A stretch of DNA of 64,000 bases from Macrobrachium rosenbergii (GCF_040412425.1 NC_089762.1:21015147-21079146); one strand, 5' to 3'; counted from the stretch's first letter, positions 12,580-23,083 are shown. Translations and numbers: made by a program. The notes: generated by a model not told the origin, from the letters alone.

Positions 12580-12830
12580 AATTAAGGCTCATATACAGTA
12601 TATTTACCAACTAATTACATAGCTATACTTTACTTCCCAGCCCGAGAAGAACCCTAAAAGAGTTCAGAGGTCTGGTTAAACAAATCATTTATAACTAACT
12701 AATTTCCACTCACACGGCAGCTAAAATTTGAAGTTTGCGGTAGGTAGCGATTCTATTGTTTTTTGTAGGTGACTACACTGCCCACTATCGGGGAGCAATA
12801 GGAACAACAAAACAGAGCTCACTTCTTTTA
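12580..12830. repeat. Inverted terminal repeat of DIRS B (3' side)
   Basis: Reverse complement of 18722-18895 with mismatches and small indels. Shared blocks include AATTACATAGCTATACTTT, CAGCTAAAATTTGAAGTT, GCGATTCT and the end ACTTCTTTT. The outer edge was placed by complementarity to the ICR half at 12880-12920. Confidence 0.8.
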
Positions 12831-12869
12831 CGCTTAATGTCCATGAATTGGGAGGAGGGAGAGCTCTGA

Positions 12870-12975
12870 TCTGTAACTGTGTGGTAAGTATATATGAAAC
12901 TTAATATCATGAAAATATCTTTTTCATACAAGTAACTTACCAAGTAATTACATAGCTGAATCCCACATTGATAAG
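12870..12975. repeat. Internal complementary region of DIRS B
   Basis: Imperfect palindrome GTAACTGTGTGGTAAGTATA ... CTTACCAAGTAATTACATAG centred near 12915. The left half is complementary to the low-coordinate element end and the right half to the high-coordinate end. It lies just inside the 3' terminal repeat, as in DIRS1. Immediately inside it the sequence GCTGAATCCCACA is shared with DIRS A (6400). Confidence 0.8.
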
Positions 12976-13490
12976 CGGTGGGATATATGGACATATTCTG
13001 CTCCAAAAACAGTCAGGTATGAAGATGAATTTGAAACACAATCTGTTAGCATTGATAAAATGCTTGTCATTTCCTTACCTGGTACAAGAGCTACTGCAGG
13101 TGATTACTGCCTCTGGTCGGTGCTTATCTTGACCCGTAGTGACTTAGCGGAATTGCCGTGAGAAGTCACTACTTTTAAGTAGGGGCTTTGGAGTAAGTCT
13201 TCTGAATACCCACAAAGCATATGAGAAAAAACTGCCCTTGCCCAGGGCGCAGTACCAAAAGATAAAAAGACTAGACAATACTGTCATCTATACCAAAAAA
13301 GAAATATCTAAAAACCATCATCCCACAACTAAAGGCTGGTGGGCAATCCATGTAAAAGTAACCCCAAGGCTCCCCAAAAAGAACTCGACACCCTAATTTC
13401 AAGGGAAAGAATGTACGGATAGGAAGGATTGCTTCCTATGCTTCTTCCCCCAACCCCATGCCAGCCACCGATAACAGACCTAATGTACTG
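12976..13490. other. DIRS B 3' non-coding segment
   Basis: This lies between the recombinase stop region and the ICR. It is alignable by eye with 6403-6950 of DIRS A (shared GGTGGGATA-ATGGACATA, ACTGCCTCTGGT-GGTGCT, AAGGCTCCCCAAAA). No coding signal is seen. Confidence 0.6.
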
Positions 13491-13498
13491 CAATTTTT

Positions 13499-14420
13499 GA
13501 AAACCATTTCTATTTCCTCCAAATAATGGGTTGTAAAAATGGAGTTATACTTCCAGTAAGTCGACTAGAGGATAGCTGAAAGCAACATATGCCTGAAAGC
13601 ATACCAAGTGGCGACACCCCTGACCTCATGTGCTCCCACCTTAAAGGTAGGCAGGACGTCCTCGTGAATTTGTGAGTGTGCCTCCGTAATAAGGCTCCTG
13701 ATAAAAAACGACAACACATTTTTTGACAGTGGTCGCGAGGGATTTTTGACGGAACACCAAAGGTTGTTGACAGGGCCTCTGATCCTCTTGGTTCTGTCTA
13801 TGTAGTACCTAAGCACCCTAACTGGGCAAAGGACCCTTTCCTCCTCTTCTGGTCCAAGAATGTCCAACAGGTTTTTAATGGAGGACTAGCACAGCCAGGG
13901 GTTAGATGGTGTCTCATTCTTGGCCAGGAAACCTAGTATAAAGGTACAAACTGCGTCTCCCTGAGCAAAACCAATACACTTGTCAATGGCCTGAAGTTCG
14001 CTTACTTGTTTTGCAGTGGACAAGACTACAAGGAGGAGAGCTTTCTTCGTTACGTTCTTAAGAGACATGGAACGGAGAGGCTCAAAAGCAGGTCCCATTA
14101 ACCACTTAAGAACTACACCTAAGTTCCATGATAAGGAGTCAGCTCTTACCTGCTTTGGAGTCTTGAAAGACTTGATAAGGTCTCTAAGGTCTTGGTTAGA
14201 GCAACTTAGAGGCCAAGTCTAGTCCCCTATGCTTAAAAACAGACCCCAACATCGCTCTATAGCCTTTGATGGTGGATGAAGTGAGGCCCTTGGTGGTCCT
14301 CAGGAAAAGAAGGAAGTCCACTATCTGGGCTATAGTGGTTTTAGCAGATGAGATGTTATTGCTGCTACACCACCTATGGAAGACAGAGCACTTTGACTGG
14401 TAGACTTGGCTGGAAGACTG
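13499..14420 (-). pseudogene. DIRS B tyrosine recombinase, inactivated
   Basis: Reading down from about 14400 the protein carries the YR core. The first catalytic box appears as STAKQVSELQAI (around 14006), where the family has Arg before VSEL; here the codon is CAA (Gln), a single-base change consistent with CpG decay of CGA. The block CPVRVLRYYIDRTKRIRGP follows, then the second box AHEVRGVAT with the intact His-x-x-Arg (13619-13630). A Tyr in THYLEEI (about 13520) is the probable nucleophile. Two in-frame TAG codons break the frame, at 13886-13888 and 13565-13567, the latter about 20 residues before the Tyr. In a working element the enzyme would integrate the circular DNA copy by strand exchange. 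Confidence 0.8.
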
Positions 14421-14734
14421 TCATCTACATCCCGCAATAGCTTCTGCAGCTTGCCTTGAAAATTCCTTCGCTCTGGCAAGTCTCTGGACAGTCTGAAGCC
14501 TGTCAAGAGCTACAGCGGATTGTCCTTGATGGAATTTCCAAAGGTAGGGCTGTTTGAGTAAATGTGGATTTTGCGGGAGCAGTCTGAGAAAATCCACAAG
14601 AAGTTTTAGAAGCCCAGGAGCCATTCCTTGAGAGGCCAAAACAGAGCTATCAGGGTAATAGTCATATTGTGATGAGATAGGAACTTGTTGAGGACTTCTC
14701 TCACCATGTTGAATGTAGGGAAGGCATAGAGGTC

Positions 14735-15520
14735 CAAGCTTGACTAGTTTATCAGCATGGCATCCATCGCCCATGCCTGAGGATCTGGGACTGGCGAACA
14801 AAAGAGAGGAAGACTGTGGTTCTTTGATGTGGCGAACAGGTCCAAAGTCTGCCTCCCCCACAACTTCCACAGTCTGTCGCAGACCGCAGAGTTCCGAGTC
14901 CACTCTGTCGGAAGGACCTGTCCTCTCTGACTTAGTTCGTCTGCTAACACGTTCATTTTTCCTTGGATGAACCTGGTGACAATCTTGACCTGATTCTGAT
15001 CTGCCCAAATGAATAACTTTTTCGCTGCCTCGCAAAGGGAGAAGAAGTGGGTTCTGCCTTGCTTTTTTATGTAGGAGAGAGCCGTACTCTTGTTGGAATG
15101 CACCACCAAGGTCTTGTCTGTGACTGCTTTTACAAAATACATTAAGTCCAGATGAATGGCAGTCAGCTCTTTGACATTTATGTGCAGACTCCACTGTTCC
15201 GAAGACCATGTACCGGAAGCTTCTAAGTTGCCCAGAAGAGCACCCCAGCCTCGGTCCCAGGCGTCTGCATAGAAGAGGTTGGGGTTCGCAAGGCACAATG
15301 ACTTTCCCTCTGAAAGTCTGCCTTCGGACGCCCACCACCACTGGTCTGACTTTCTCTCCGATGTTATGGGGAACATCACTAAGTCTAGTTGCTTTCTTCT
15401 GTTCCAGTTTGCCCTCAGGAAGAACTGAAGAGGTCTCATGTGTAGTCTCCCTAACTTCACAAACTGCTTGATGAATGAGAGAGTTTCCAACAGGCTCCTC
15501 CACCGATTTGCCGAACACAA
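14735..15520 (-). pseudogene. DIRS B RNase H and DLFA linker
   Basis: This open frame of about 258 codons continues the RT in a different phase. RNase H landmarks are visible: YADAWDRGWGALL (first Asp kept), NVKELTAI (Glu kept), VVHSNKSTALSYI (the family usually has SDN here, so the catalytic Asp appears lost) and MNVLADELSQ (last Asp kept). The linker LDLFATSKNHSLPLFCSPVP then leads to the recombinase. A second long open frame on the same strand (14421-15518) is in the shifted phase and is not the real one over this region. Confidence 0.75.
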
Positions 15521-15536
15521 CGGAAGCGAAAGAAGA

Positions 15537-16352
15537 TTATGTACTGACTGAAGGCAGGACTCTATTCTTTGGGGGAACGGAAAAACCCAAAAACTGAGAG
15601 TTTATCCTCATCCCCAAATAGAGAATCTCCTGAGTCTGGGTCACCTGTGATTTCTGCAAGTTTATCAATAACCCTAGTTCCTGGGCAAGGAGAAGGGTTT
15701 TCTGAAGATCCTTCGTGCACTGTTCCAGCGACGATGAACAGAGAAGCCAATTGTCCAGGTACAGGCATACTGCCACTTCGCGAGGGGTGCTAGAACTTGT
15801 GTAAATACCTGAGGGGCTGTGGAGAGGCCGAAACATAGCACTCAAAATTGGAAGACTCTGCCCTTGAAGACAAATCTTAGGTATTTCCTGGACTCTGGAT
15901 GTATTGGGATATGGAAAAACACGTCCAGCATATCCAGGGCGATCCTCCAGTCGCCAGGTTGGATGGATGATAGCACCGACTGATTTGTCTCCATTTTGAA
16001 CTTTGTATTCTGTACAAAGAAGTTCAAAGTGCTGACATCGAGGACAGGTCTCCACCCCCCTGATGACTTGGGGACTACAAACAGGAGATTGAAAAAGCCT
16101 TTGGTAGTGTGGTCTTCTACTACTTCTATGGCCCTTTTCTTTAGGAGAGATGACACTTCCTCTGCTAAAGCTGCAAACCTCTCGGAGCCTTCCGAGTATG
16201 CTGTCAGTGCGATCGGTGAAAACACAAGGGGAGGGTACTCCTTGAATGGGACAGAGTAGCCCTCCTTGAGAACCTTGATTATCCAAGGCTCCACACCTCT
16301 GGTGCTCCACTTTTCCCAGAAGAGGAGGAGTCTGGCTCCTACAGGTGCACAA
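15537..16352 (-). pseudogene. DIRS B reverse transcriptase, frameshifted
   Basis: RT motifs are split over two phases. In one (about 16294-15842) are FVVPKSSGGWRPVLD, then motif A as ALDMLDVFFHIPIHPE with the first Asp kept. After a shift near 15840 the frame continues with motif C as CLYLDNWLL, then EILYLGMRINS. A further shift near 15530 leads into RNase H. The active-site box reads YLDN, not the more usual YLDD; DIRS E has the same YLDN while the DIRS D copy keeps YLDD. The upstream part WEKWSTRGVEPWIIKV is the usual pol start of this group. The RT would copy element RNA into cDNA. Confidence 0.8.
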
Positions 16353-16379
16353 TGGGTAGACGAGTCATTTTTTGGAAGA

Positions 16380-17511
16380 AGAGGGTCTGGATGAGGTCCT
16401 CTTGATGGACCTAGCAGTGAATCGTACCTTGGAACGGGGTTTGGAGGAGAAACCCTGTCTGCCTTCCCAAAAGGGCTGCTGTTGAAGAGGAGAGACAGAT
16501 TTCAGAGCAAAAGCAGAAGGCTCTTTAGGGGGCTTGGACAACTGTGCCTAAAGATCCTGTGTTGACTTTTTCTGCAAATAGGTGGCAATCTCATTCACAG
16601 CTGATTGTGGAAACAGGTACTGCTTGTCCAAGGGAGAAAACACCAATGCCGACTTCTGAACCGAAGTCACTCCCTTTGTGGTGAAAGAACACCACAACTC
16701 CCTTTCCTTCAGGACTCCGATGGAAAAGAGGGCTGCAAGCTCTGGGGAGCCATCTTGAATGGCTTTATCAGCACAAGACAATACACCGAGCCAATCCGCT
16801 GACAGGTCCATCACCAAAACACCGTAGTCTTCTATCTTTCTGGCGAGGGACCTGATCATCCAGTCGAGGAAACTAACACCTTGAGGACTTTGAACATATG
16901 TTTGATTAGATGATCCAGCTCCGAGGTGGCAAAGAAAATCTCAGCCAACAAGAAGGCAGATCGATGAGCCGAGTCGATTAGCCTAGAGAAGTCACTTTGG
17001 GATGAGGCAGCACCTCCCAAGGATGGAGCTTCTCCTGTAGCATAGGCCAGATATCTTCTGGCTGTTAGTCTTGCTGGAGGAAAAGCAAAAGCGGCCTTCC
17101 CTTGCTCTCTTTTCACAGCAAGCCAATCCTCTACTTCCTTTAAAGCTTTCCTCACACAGGAAGAAAGAACCATCTTGGGGAAACGAGTGCTGGAGTCTAC
17201 TTGATTCCTCATAAGGAAGGTAGAAGCAGGTAAAACTGGAGTGGCTGGCTGGAAATGAGACGGGAAAGTTGCTAAGAAATACCTCAAAAGAGAAGCATAC
17301 GCTGAGGGAGTTGGTTCTTGAACTACCCTCTCCTCCACAGAAGAGACTGGAGACATTGGGAGGGCTTTGGCGCAGAAAGAGTCTTATGCAGCAGGCCCAG
17401 AACATCTGCTAACTGTTGCTTGATATGAGCAAAAGACGGATCCTTTTTGACGGGTGCAGGAAACGAAGATGACAGGCGCTCAGTTGACAGTTGGCGCTGA
17501 GCTGCTAGCAA
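16380..17511 (-). pseudogene. DIRS B gag, central and C-terminal part
   Basis: Two open frames in different phases (17356-16856 and 16859-16548) overlap by a few bases and together read as one structural protein: SAYASLLRYFLATFPSHF, then a helix-rich part around RLIDSAHRSAFLLAEIFFAT, then MIRSLARKIEDYGVL and ELAALFSIGVLKERELWC. A shift at about 16858 joins them. The tail after 16548 is basic and Ser-rich. Gag is expected to package element RNA in cytoplasmic particles. The segment 17440-17600 is low-complexity with repeated TTGGCGCTGA words, the equivalent of the expanded arrays in DIRS A. Confidence 0.65.
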
Positions 17512-17851
17512 TTGGCGCTGACCTGGCAGAGGCAGGTACCGGGAGCTCAGGAGTCAGTGTTGGGCACTAAGTGACAGATAACACTGAGTGACGCTCAGTC
17601 ATGTGGGCACCTGGACGAAGATGAAGAGCGTTTCCTAGCAGAGGGGTGCTTGGGCGCCAAAAACTGGCATTCTGAATGAGAATGCTTGGGCGGAAAGTGG
17701 TCCGGGCTGCACCATGCACTATAACCTGGCTGAGGGCTGAGCAACGGCTCTCTAGTCCGCTCCGACGGAAAGGGAGAAATCTCTTACGAGGACAAGATTT
17801 GCCTGGAAAGTGCCAAAAATGCCTCTTGTTGGGACTGGAGAGATCAGAGTC

Positions 17852-18590
17852 CTAAGACAAATGATGAGCACTGACAGAGACGCCTTTCCAACAGCTGTCT
17901 GAAACATGAGCTACAGAATTGGATGAGGGGGCAACTATCCATGAGCAAACCCCACCGACCTCCTTTGGACCTCTGGCATGTTTTCTCCCAGGTTCAAGGG
18001 TAACAGGGACCTTCGTTTGGGAGAATCGGTGGGACAAACAGCCACATCCTCCACTGGCACTGGCACTTGCATAACACTGTGCACTTGATCCATTAGGACT
18101 TTAAGGGACTCACCTAACTTAGACACTGTGTTGACCACAAGGTCAAATTTGTGGTCAGACTTACTCTTGAGGCTGGCAATGGCATCGGGTTTGGAAGCAA
18201 GGGAGCTGGGTAAAGGAGTTGATGGCAAAATATTAGGAGGACTTAGGATGGGGGATAAGGCTGAAGCCAGGGAATAAGGAATGTTACAGTCATCAACAGA
18301 AAGAGTAGTAACAGGTTGTAAACTATGAGCCCTACTCTCGGCTCTAGAGGCAGTCTTCCTCTATCTATCTCTATCTAATTTCTCCAATGAGATTTCAAAA
18401 TTTTCCACTGCTTTTCATCCCATCCTTTCCATTCCTCACAAGTAAGATCCTTTGAGCACTCTTGTCCTCTACAATTAGCACAGATCGTATAACTATTGTA
18501 GGTCACCTTAGTCATGCAGGTCTTGCAACCCTCCCTGCAATATCTAATGCTGGAGGAACTTGAGTCCATCATTATTAACAACACAAGGGT
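17852..18590 (-). pseudogene. DIRS B gag N-terminal part with Cys cluster
   Basis: Reading down from 18584 (the second Met of the frame, MDSSSSSIRYC, fits as a start) there is a Cys-rich cluster CREGCKTC ... CANCRGQEC ... TCEEW. It resembles the N-terminal Cys/His knuckle of DIRS gag proteins and is analogous to the cluster in the DIRS E gag. The frame stops near 18375. After a shift, 18228-17935 continues with ASLKSKSDHKFDLVVNTVSK and a probable coiled-coil stretch. The block GGCTGGCAATGGCATCGG here is shared with DIRS A. Confidence 0.6.
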
Positions 18591-18721
18591 CTCCTAAACT
18601 AACTAGACTCAGCTGAAAAGCTACCAAAACAAAGGGTACATCACCAAATCCTGAGAAAAAGCAATGAAAAACTCCAAACAAAGCTCCCAAAAACATTCGA
18701 TGTTGCATCAAAAGCCGACAG

Positions 18722-18895
18722 AAAAGAAGTGAGCCCCTCTGTTTTGTTGTTTCTGTTGTTCCCAGGCAGTGGGTGGGGTAGTCACCTAAACAAAAACAAC
18801 AGAATCGCTACTGCGAACTTCAAATTTTAGCTGCTGTGCAAGTGGAAAAGTATAGCTATGTAATTACTTGGTAAGTTACTTATATGAAAATAAAT
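18722..18895. repeat. Inverted terminal repeat of DIRS B (5' side)
   Basis: Inverted partner of 12580-12830. It runs from AAAAGAAGTGAGC to CTTGGTAAGTTACTTATATG and carries GTAAGT on the + strand at 18871. Confidence 0.8.
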
Positions 18896-18898
18896 ACA

Positions 18899-19000
18899 TG
18901 TGAAAGGGAAAAGTTAGAGAGACAATTTGAAAGGGCAAGTTAAAGGGACTGTTTAAAATAATAGGTTAAAAGGATATATTTATGTACAGTCAATGAAGTA
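18899..19000 (+). repeat. ~100-bp direct repeat right of DIRS B
   Basis: Same-orientation partner of 5915-6006; shared stretches include GTGAAAGGGAAAAG, GACAATTTGAAAGG and AAAAGGATATATTTATGT. It starts 3 bp beyond the DIRS B edge. Confidence 0.6.
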
Positions 19001-19090
19001 TAGTTCTAAGGTAAAACATTGGAGAACTACAGTATACTGTACTTCACTGACTGTACATAAATATACGAAGTATAGTTCTAAGGTGAAACA
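18976..19090. repeat. Small nested inverted and direct repeat
   Basis: ATTTATGTACAGTCAATGAAG (18979-) is mirrored by CTTCACTGACTGTACATAAAT (19043-19065). The segment GAAGTATAGTTCTAAGGT occurs twice in direct orientation, on either side of the mirrored copy. This looks like a local inversion-duplication in intron DNA. Confidence 0.6.
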
Positions 19091-19170
19091 TCAGAGAATA
19101 TGTGAGTTAAAAGGTTATATCTATTGTTTCTGTATATTGTGAGACAAAATGACCTCTTTCTTTGTTGCAG

Positions 19171-19232
19171 GTGACTCCTGGTTGCCTATTGCACCGAGGA
19201 CCTTCCCTGATGATGAGGAAGAGGTGGGATAG
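19171..19232 (+). CDS. Last coding exon of the unidentified + strand host gene
   Basis: It is preceded by a clear pyrimidine tract and acceptor (CTCTTTCTTTGTTGCAG|GTGAC). The exon completes the split codon of 12521 and encodes DSWLPIAPRTFPDDEEEVG, followed by TAG at 19230-19232. Together the two exons give an acidic C-terminus of about 63 residues. No domain is recognised. The intron in front (12522-19170) is 6.6 kb, nearly all of it DIRS B in antisense. The short length lowers certainty, but acceptor quality, phase match and acidic bias agree. Confidence 0.55.
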
Positions 19233-20560
19233 ACTCCCATACAGGAAAGATGCCAACTAAGGTCAGACAAACAATCCAGGACGAGAGTATCACCAATAGG
19301 TAGAACTGCAAGTTCATAAAAAAGGGGGACATACTGTACATCACTCCAGGTAGGTATGCAAGTCCTGCCTCTCTAGGACCAAAAACTCCTTAGCTTCATT
19401 CCATGAAAGCCAGAATGCCTCAGGGTTTTTGTAAATATTGTGCTGTACAGTATATAAATATATATCTCATTTCCATACTGTGCATATTAGTATTTTTATT
19501 CAGTATTTCATAACTCCTTTTTTATTCCAGGTTTCAAAATCACATTTTTATTCTTAGGCTTATATAAAGTAATGTTTTGCATAGAAGCGGTTACAGTTAT
19601 AGCTTACTCTCCACCAAGATCTCTCAGAAGGGCAATACAGTAATTTTACCTACTGGATCTCAATGCATTTAAATATTTAACTAATGTTTCATCTGCATCT
19701 TGACATACACATAAAACAATATTCAAGTGAGTAAATATAAAACAATTCTAATGTAGCACCTCATTTTTTTGCAGAGGGAGTGGGGGAGGGTTGGAATTGA
19801 CCATCCTATTATTAAGTAATGAAATCTGTTAAGTAATGAAGACTGGCATACAGTATAGCTTAAACATTACAGTACCCTAAAGCTAACTTGCAAAGCTTAG
19901 TGTACAGCAATTCCAAATAAAAATAATTAGTAGGCTCCTAATGTAATAATTAAATTTACAATATTATTTTCCTATCATTCACAGTTTCAGAGGTATATAA
20001 GCAAAATCAATTACTGTGCTTTTAAAAATAAATACAATACAGTGGTGTACAGTTTAGCCTAACAAAAGCATAGCTGATTGCAGTAGTTCTTCCCACTTGC
20101 CAGGATTGTTTACAAGATATGCAAATTACAATATAAAAAAAGACCATAAACATAAAAAAGACTTCACTCTTACTGTGCTGCCCCTCCCTCCCTCTCTTTT
20201 TCTGTTCCTATCTGGTACAGTACTTCTATTGATATTTATCTAATGAAGTATGGTAAAACATATGCGACATCACAACAGCAAGTACACTGTACCTACTTGG
20301 TACTGCATTACGTAAATGTTTATCAAGATGTTGTACAAGAGAGAAAGAGAGGGAGAAAGGAGTTCCACAGTTCTTGTACAGTGTTTCCTAACATGATGCT
20401 TGTATATGTATCAACATGCACACACACAGACTAAAAATAAATCACAAATTGCACAAAGTCTTACCTTGAAGACCACAAAATATAAACAACAATGCATTAA
20501 ATGTAGTACATGTCAATTAAAATACCAAAACACATTAACTAGTGTATAGTAAATTTTGAA
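19233..20560. other. 3' flank of the + strand gene, non-coding
   Basis: This presumably begins with the 3' untranslated region of the exon ending at 19232. AATAAA words occur (for example near 19915), but no single polyadenylation signal stands out. TACTGTA-type words are dense. A second donor-like CTTACCTTGAAGAC (minus-strand CTTCAAG|GTAAG) at about 20460 repeats the donor of the - strand exon at 20570, probably as a decayed duplicate. Confidence 0.4.
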
Positions 20561-20569
20561 TAATCTTAC

Positions 20570-20789
20570 CTTGAAGACTGTGTGGCCCCAGAGGAGTTGT
20601 GGTGATTGGAGACCAAGTCAGAAACATAAAATTCCATTTGTATGTAATTGAGTAAACAGCTAAACAGCAATGTTTCAAACTCATGGGGTGTGGAGGTGGT
20701 AGGCTGTGGCAATTGCACTTCTTTCAACAACAAATCTAAGGATTTCAACGCATGCTCACACAATGAAACAAAGCAGCATGGCACACTCT
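20570..20789 (-). CDS. Internal exon of an unidentified - strand host gene
   Basis: The frame reads VPCCFVSLCEHALKSLDLLL, then EVQLPQPTTSTPHEFETLLF and LLNYIQMEFYVSDLVS, ending QSS plus AG before the donor CAAG|GTAAGAT (20569 downward). Upstream on the minus strand is a T-rich tract ending TTTTTTTAAGAG, with AG acceptors at 20791-20790 or 20789-20788. The product looks helical, like part of a large scaffold or enzyme, but I do not recognise it. Neighbouring exons were not found. The absence of element-like features and the good splice borders support a host exon. Confidence 0.5.
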
Positions 20790-20859
20790 CTTAAAAAAAT
20801 AACATGTGGAACTGTTTTTATACCTTCAATTACCGATTATTTCCTATTCTATGGTAGAT

Positions 20860-20985
20860 AGTACAATCACACTTCTTTTGACAACATGTCTCTGAATTCA
20901 GAGCATGTGGTCACACAATGAAATGATATCACTTTGAAAAAAAATTCATGTAGGGGATTTTTTTATATGTATGATCAACAATGAT
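20860..20985 (-). pseudogene. Decayed duplicate of the adjacent exon
   Basis: At DNA level 20868-20975 resembles 20715-20840: CACTTCTTT(C/T), CAACA, TCACACAATGAAA, then an A-rich run and ATGT. The coding sense is lost. It reads as an old local duplication of the exon with its acceptor, now degenerate. Confidence 0.45.
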
Positions 20986-23083
20986 CTTTAGTAGTGTGAT
21001 TACCTATTCTGAAATAAAGGTACAATACATGTATGCATGAAATTAAACTTTACTTAACCAAAAATCTCATTTTCTGAGCACATGATTACTAGATGACCAA
21101 AGAGTGACTTTTCATTTTAAAACAATTACTTTTTAAGCATAAATTTTTAACAATGTACCTCAGGTATGTTACATTTTATAACTATTTTGTACACTGTAGT
21201 TACGATTTGTAATACATACATTAAAAAATAACCACATTGCCTGTATAACCAAAAACAAAAGCACACTATTTTATTGCTGGACTAGGCGATGCATCCATTA
21301 GGTAACAAAATCCAGTAAGTTGATATCAATTAATTTGCAAATACTTTTATAAGTTGAGATGTCTTTCTCTCCTGAGGTGAAAAGACAGTGCAGATAAGAG
21401 ATAAGAACAGCAGTAAAGAGAAATCACCGTTTAAATGCAGAATTAAAAGTGAATACATTGTTGTAGCTAGACCAGCGTTGTTCACAGGCTGACAAATATA
21501 AATAACTCAATGATACGATAAAGTCAGCATATAACAGTAAAAAGATGAAATAAAAGTTCATCCTACCAAATACCGAGTTAATATAGATGTATAACTTTAT
21601 TTGGGGACAGTAATCCAATTAGGGCAATGGCAGAAAAAATAACGTAACAGACTGATGGAGTGAGGAAGCATTTGCTAAAGTACAGCATGTTTGAAACAAC
21701 AGTGCAATGTAATGTTGCATTTGTCATTGGGGAAAAATGAAATGCAAGTTTTTACCTGACACTAGGATGACAAAAATGATGTACTGTAATGCACTCACGC
21801 AAGAAGAGATGCAGGGAAATAACACCAAGATTGGCAAAAGATGAATAAACACAAATTCTATTACCGTATTACAGTACTTGAAGCCAAAGTATTGTACTGA
21901 TCTTATCAAGTTTAGAGCATACCTGCATTTCCAGGTGTCTCTCAGATGGCTGGCACACTGATATCAATGCTTTCTTCTTAAAGAAATTCTCTAATTTGTC
22001 TATTCTTCTCTGTACTAAAGTTTAAGCTTTCATAAACCATTTGTAAGTTACAGATACACTGTATTGAAACAACTCCTTGAACTCTTTTTGTATAATTAGA
22101 AATGAAAATGCTCTATTCAGCTTACTGTACAGTATGCACAATATTATTAATAATAAAACACAAAATGCATTTTGTTCTTGTGTTCATAAAACTGACTATC
22201 ATTATTAGATTGAAATGTACATTGTCCAAAACCAGTTTCACCTTTGAAATTTGTTTCAAGCACTATTTTTGTTATTATAATTTTTATAATTATTATTTTA
22301 TTAAGTATATTAAGTACTATTGAGCTTGCCTGAAGGGATGGTCTTATAACAATAGAATTTAGATTTTATTAATTAATGATAATGATTCTGCCCCTTTTCC
22401 TTTATTGATTTCGAAATTTGTTGCATGCTGTTGGATGAGGTTTGGATAATCACATAGAGTGCATAACTGTTAGTGTTAACCTGCATTTTCTTCATAAAAG
22501 AATTGGGTTATGTATGTTATTTATTAAGTACCCATGGATCAATAGAGTGTGACAAATTCAGTGATGCTTGAAGTTGTTGTTATCAGCTTCATTATCCCAT
22601 AAACTCTGCTATTTATTAAAAATGATGGGTTAGGAGATGTTAAACAATCACTGACTGGGGAGGTTATGTCTGATCTGACATAACTACTATGATTTCATTT
22701 TATGCTGACAAGGGCAGTACCCAATATATTTTAGCATTTGCTCCCGCTTCCTAAAATTTTTGGAATGCAGACTCAATATGCTGTACAAGAAAATTTTTTG
22801 GACAATAGTTCTGAAAGGAATCAGTAGTACAGTATTTCTAAAGTCACTGATAATATATTTTTCTGAATTTACTGCACTTGGTTTTGCTGTAACAAGAGAA
22901 GCATTGTTTGGTAAAGTGTACTGATCTGTTTTACCAGCTGAAATAGCAGCAAATCCTATTCTTGTTACAGAATTAGAACCATCACTTTATTGCATGGCTT
23001 GGACCTTTGTGTCTTTTATGTTCTACTGTGTGTTGCTTATGATGTTCAGGACTGTATGCATATTTTTTGTACAAATAATACAG
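20986..23083. other. AT-rich host DNA, nothing recognised
   Basis: Short AT-rich open frames occur only by chance. No exon, RNA gene or element border was recognised. Confidence 0.55.

Larger units (their letters stand above)
12580..18895 (-). mobile_element. DIRS1-like YR retrotransposon B, nearly full length
   Basis: A complete 6.3-kb architecture reads on the - strand: 5' terminal repeat (18722-18895), gag with an N-terminal Cys cluster, RT-RNase H, the DLFA linker, tyrosine recombinase, ICR (about 12870-12975) and 3' terminal repeat (12580-12830). The domain order gag-RT-RH-YR with inverted ends and an ICR is the DIRS1 type, not Ngaro or PAT (split direct repeats). Protein frames are still long, so it is much younger than A, but several shifts, stops and altered catalytic residues make it non-autonomous. 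It lies antisense in the intron between two + strand host exons. GC content is visibly higher than in the surrounding DNA. Confidence 0.9.

Noticed and set aside
14421..15518. 365-codon minus-strand open frame as the DIRS B pol product
   Set aside because: RNase H and DLFA motifs are in the overlapping phase (14744-15520). This longer frame contains none of them over the shared region.
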